This document shows positions 50,986-52,900 of a stretch of 52,900 nucleotides of DNA, piece by piece. Below the pieces are notes generated by a model. It ran no database searches. It was not told where the DNA came from and was given only the letters and a program-made list of their open reading frames with translations. Position numbers and translations under genes: made by a program. Origin of the DNA: Microvirga aerophila (GTDB lineage: Bacteria > Pseudomonadota > Alphaproteobacteria > Rhizobiales > Beijerinckiaceae); the NCBI RefSeq assembly GCF_003332305.1, contig NZ_QOIO01000039.1, positions 1-52,900 of the forward strand. Direction: 5' to 3'. Positions within the stretch are counted from its first letter, which is position 1; every line of letters starts with the position of its first letter.

Positions 50986-51552
50986 GTGGCGCGCGAGCGA
51001 CGGCACTGGCGCGTGTGGCAGCGCTTTATGGATCCTGCCCGCTTTGTCTTTCTGGACGAGACCGGCACATCCACCAACATGGTGCGCCGCTACGGGCGCT
51101 GCCCCAGAGGCGAGCGGCTGGTGGATGCCACACCCTGGGGTCACTGGAAGATCACCACCTTTGTGGCCGGCTTGCGCGCGAGTGGGCTGATCGCCCCGAT
51201 GGTGCTGGATGGGCCAATGACCGGTGAGGTGTTCCGGGCCTATGTCGAGCAGGTGCTGATCCCGGAGCTCTCGCCCGGTGATGTGGTCGTGCTCGACAAC
51301 CTTGCGGCTCACAAGGTGGCGGGCATCCGCGAGAAGATCCAGGCCGCGAGAGCAAGCCTGTTGTACTTGCCGCCGTACTCGCCCGACCTGAACCCGATCG
51401 AGCAGGTGTTTGCAAAGCTCAAGGCGCTGCTGCGCAAGGCGGCGGCTCGCACCAAGGAGGTGCTCTGGACAACCATTGGCGAACTGCTCGACAGCTTCCC
51501 CGCCGAAGAGTGCCGGAACTACCTCAGCAACTGCGGATACGAGTTCACTTAA
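50986..51552 (+). CDS. IS630-family transposase, catalytic frame
   Basis: The frame contains the DDE triad of IS630 transposases: [28 protein letters not shown] and [20 protein letters not shown]. Without the upstream frame it lacks the DNA-binding part. The coding fusion begins near 50953 after slippage. It appears intact. Confidence 0.9.
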   Translation: MARERRHWRVWQRFMDPARFVFLDETGTSTNMVRRYGRCPRGERLVDATPWGHWKITTFVAGLRASGLIAPMVLDGPMTGEVFRAYVEQVLIPELSPGDVVVLDNLAAHKVAGIREKIQAARASLLYLPPYSPDLNPIEQVFAKLKALLRKAAARTKEVLWTTIGELLDSFPAEECRNYLSNCGYEFT

Positions 51553-51738
51553 ATCGAATCCGCGCTAGTGAAGAAGGAGCGGCGGCTGATCTTCGCTCGG
51601 ATCAAGAGCGTGTTTCGGGAAGCAAAAGTGCGGGGCGGCTCGCGCCAACTTGGCGGCAAAGAGAGCAGAACTGGCTCCCGATGCGGCTCTATCTAGTCGG
51701 CCCTGAATAATGCGGCTGCGCGCGGCTGGCACTGGATT

Positions 51739-52176
51739 TTAAGCAACCTGAGACGTATCCGGCTGCGCGGATGAACTCATCAGGGCTGCCATGAGCCAGG
51801 CTACACAAAGCCTGAGCCAGTTCAGGATCAGCCGCAGGTTGTGCCTAGCGGCCACCAGCAGCGCATTCATGGCGTCGCCGGCTGCTCCGAGCAGGTGATT
51901 GCGTCCAAGCCGCCCGTCCGCCTTCATGTGTCCGATCATCGGCTCGATGGCGGAGCGTCGTCGCAACTCCCGTCTGATCGTGGGCGTCAGACCCCGCCGC
52001 TGGCGCGTGATGAACACGCGCTCCTTGTGCGCATAGTCATGCCCGCGATAGCCTTGATCGACATAAGTCCGCTCCGGCTCGATGCCTGTCATGGCGATGA
52101 CTTGGCTGATGGTGGCGTCCAACGTATGGCCGTCATACGGGTTGCCCTCCTGATCCTCCCTCGCTTTGACGGACAC
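51739..52176 (-). pseudogene. C-terminal part of an IS5-type (long form) transposase
   Basis: About 145 codons encode EGNPYDGHTLDATISQVIAM, TYVDQGYRGHDYAHKERVFI, RRELRRRSAIEPMIGHMKAD and the LLVAARHNLRLILNWLRL end. They match the last third of the long IS5/IS1182-like transposases, with the catalytic Glu in IEPMIGHMK. The upstream part is lost where the IS3-type element begins (about 52175). The frame continues open by chance to 52359. Confidence 0.75.
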
Positions 52177-52212
52177 CTCTGATACGCTCCTGCGGGAGCA
52201 GGACGGTGTTTG

Positions 52213-52500
52213 ATGACGAAGACAAGGCGAGAATTCACACCCGAGTTCAAGCGAGAGGCCGTCGCACTGTTGGTGAGCAGTGGCCGACCAACCATGCAGA
52301 TTGCGACCGAGCTGGGGATCTCTCCCTCTATGCTGCGCAACTGGCGGGCCCTTGCCCATGGAGCTGCACCCCGGTCCAGAGCCGCTCCCATGCCATTGCC
52401 GACTGGCACCGCATCCCCGGCCGATCAGGCGGCGGAGATCGCCCGGCTGCGCCGTGAACTCGATCGCACCCGCATGGAGCGGGACATCTTAAAAAAAGCC
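52213..52500 (+). pseudogene. IS3-family orfA, truncated
   Basis: MTKTRREFTPEFKREAVALL begins an IS3 OrfA with its HTH (TMQIATELGISPSMLRNWR) and leucine zipper (AAEIARLRRELDRTRMERDI then LKKA). At the AAAAAAAG run (about 52490-52498), where the -1 frameshift to OrfB normally occurs, the element is cut and unrelated IS30 sequence begins. A TCCTGC/GCAGGA hairpin precedes the gene at about 52188-52203. Confidence 0.8.
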
Positions 52501-52509
52501 ATGGTAGGT

Positions 52510-52900
52510 TCAAGTGATGAGCGCAACAGCTTTGGCCAACGTAGCCCCTGGCGTTTGAAAGCCAAGGGTTTTTCTTGGCCGGGTATTCAGCCGGAGCGCA
52601 ACCGCATCCAAGTCGCTTTGGCTATAGGCGGACAGGTCTGAACCCTTCGGGAAGTACTGCCGCAGCAAGCCATTGGTGTTCTCGTTGCTTCCCCGCTGCC
52701 ACGGGCTTTGGGGATCGCAGAAGTAGACCTCAACGTCAGTCGCGACGCTGAAGCGCTTGTGATAAGCAAGCTCCATCCCACGATCCCAGGTCAGCGATGC
52801 CATCAATCCTTGAGGCAGACGTTGAACCTGCCGCACAAGAGCCTTCACCACGCTCTCGCTGTCTTTGCCGTCAACTCGAACGAGCATCACAAACCGGGAT
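52510..52900 (-). CDS. IS30-family transposase, C-terminal part (runs off the window)
   Basis: The minus-strand frame enters from beyond 52900 and ends at 52510. It has SLTWDRGMELAYHKRF with the second catalytic Asp and SPWQRGSNENTNGLLRQYFP with the Glu, then LNTRPRKTLGFQTPGATLAK, all diagnostic of IS30 transposases. The element seems inserted in the IS3 orfA. The N-terminal part lies outside the window. Confidence 0.9.
   Translation of the reverse strand, partial: SRFVMLVRVDGKDSESVVKALVRQVQRLPQGLMASLTWDRGMELAYHKRFSVATDVEVYFCDPQSPWQRGSNENTNGLLRQYFPKGSDLSAYSQSDLDAVALRLNTRPRKTLGFQTPGATLAKAVALIT

Larger units (their letters stand above)
50547..51565 (+). mobile_element. IS630-family insertion sequence
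   Basis: Two overlapping-phase transposase frames lie between weakly matching ends: GCGTGGAATCGG near 50547 and the complement of GCGCGGATTCGA ending near 51565. A TA follows the right end, as expected for this family; the left flank has TT, so the ends are approximate. It bounds the polysaccharide cassette on the right. Confidence 0.75.

Noticed and set aside
1..52900. CRISPR arrays, tRNA, rRNA, riboswitches
   Set aside because: No regularly spaced repeats, cloverleaf sequences or conserved RNA motifs could be recognised by eye on either strand.

Overview
The window looks like a stretch of a high-GC alphaproteobacterial genome, most probably Hyphomicrobiales and perhaps Methylobacteriaceae (Microvirga/Methylobacterium-like). 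The reasons are Tad/Flp pilus genes, a glmS-glmU pair, a dense set of type II toxin-antitoxin (TA) loci, and an exopolysaccharide locus with a Wza/Wzc system. The genus is a guess; no rRNA, tRNA or species marker was seen.

Layout. (1) 1-6.6 kb: pieces of a tight-adherence (Tad/Flp) pilus locus: a stand-alone secretin N-domain protein, a TadD-like TPR lipoprotein, a CpaC-type secretin with a small lipoprotein behind it, and a type IVb Flp pilin. The ATPase, inner-membrane platform and prepilin peptidase are absent. Next comes the first of two paralogous, apparently degenerate CYTH-fold proteins (5.9 and 21.8 kb). (2) 7-11.1 kb: a membrane-bound spermidine-synthase-like protein, a long gene-poor stretch, and an unusual PilZ-ribbon-helix-helix fusion. 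(3) 11.5-31.3 kb: an accessory region with about eleven TA loci or relics (RES-Xre, Phd-PIN, ParDE, VapBC, MNT-HEPN, AbrB-PIN). Several have an intact antitoxin beside a broken toxin. The glmU-glmS housekeeping block sits among them, between two direct copies of a dead parE. At 28.2-30.5 kb an XRE repressor faces a three-gene set ending in an HNH endonuclease, with three matching operator-like palindromes between them.

(4) 31.9-50.3 kb: a polysaccharide biosynthesis and export locus. The left part is GC-rich: VanZ-like protein, DUF1190-like secreted protein, Wza-type export lipoprotein, outer-membrane beta-barrel, PPP-family phosphatase, O-antigen ligase/polymerase and Wzc-type tyrosine autokinase. 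The right part (about 41.3-50.3 kb) is visibly more AT-rich and holds glycosyltransferases, a left-handed beta-helix acyltransferase, a Wzy-like polymerase, a Wzx flippase and an FkbM methyltransferase, as expected of an exchangeable repeat-unit cassette. An IS5-family element is inserted exactly at the stop codon of the beta-barrel gene. (5) 50.5-52.9 kb: a pile of insertion sequences (IS630, IS5-type fragment, IS3 orfA, IS30) closes the window.

Likely interplay. GlmS and GlmU supply UDP-GlcNAc for envelope polymers. Repeat units built by the cassette would be flipped by Wzx, polymerised by Wzy and exported by Wzc/Wza, perhaps through or beside the beta-barrel. The Flp pilus genes and polysaccharide genes together suggest surface attachment and biofilm. 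Coordinates of starts were adjusted where ribosome binding sites or family alignments favoured an internal start.
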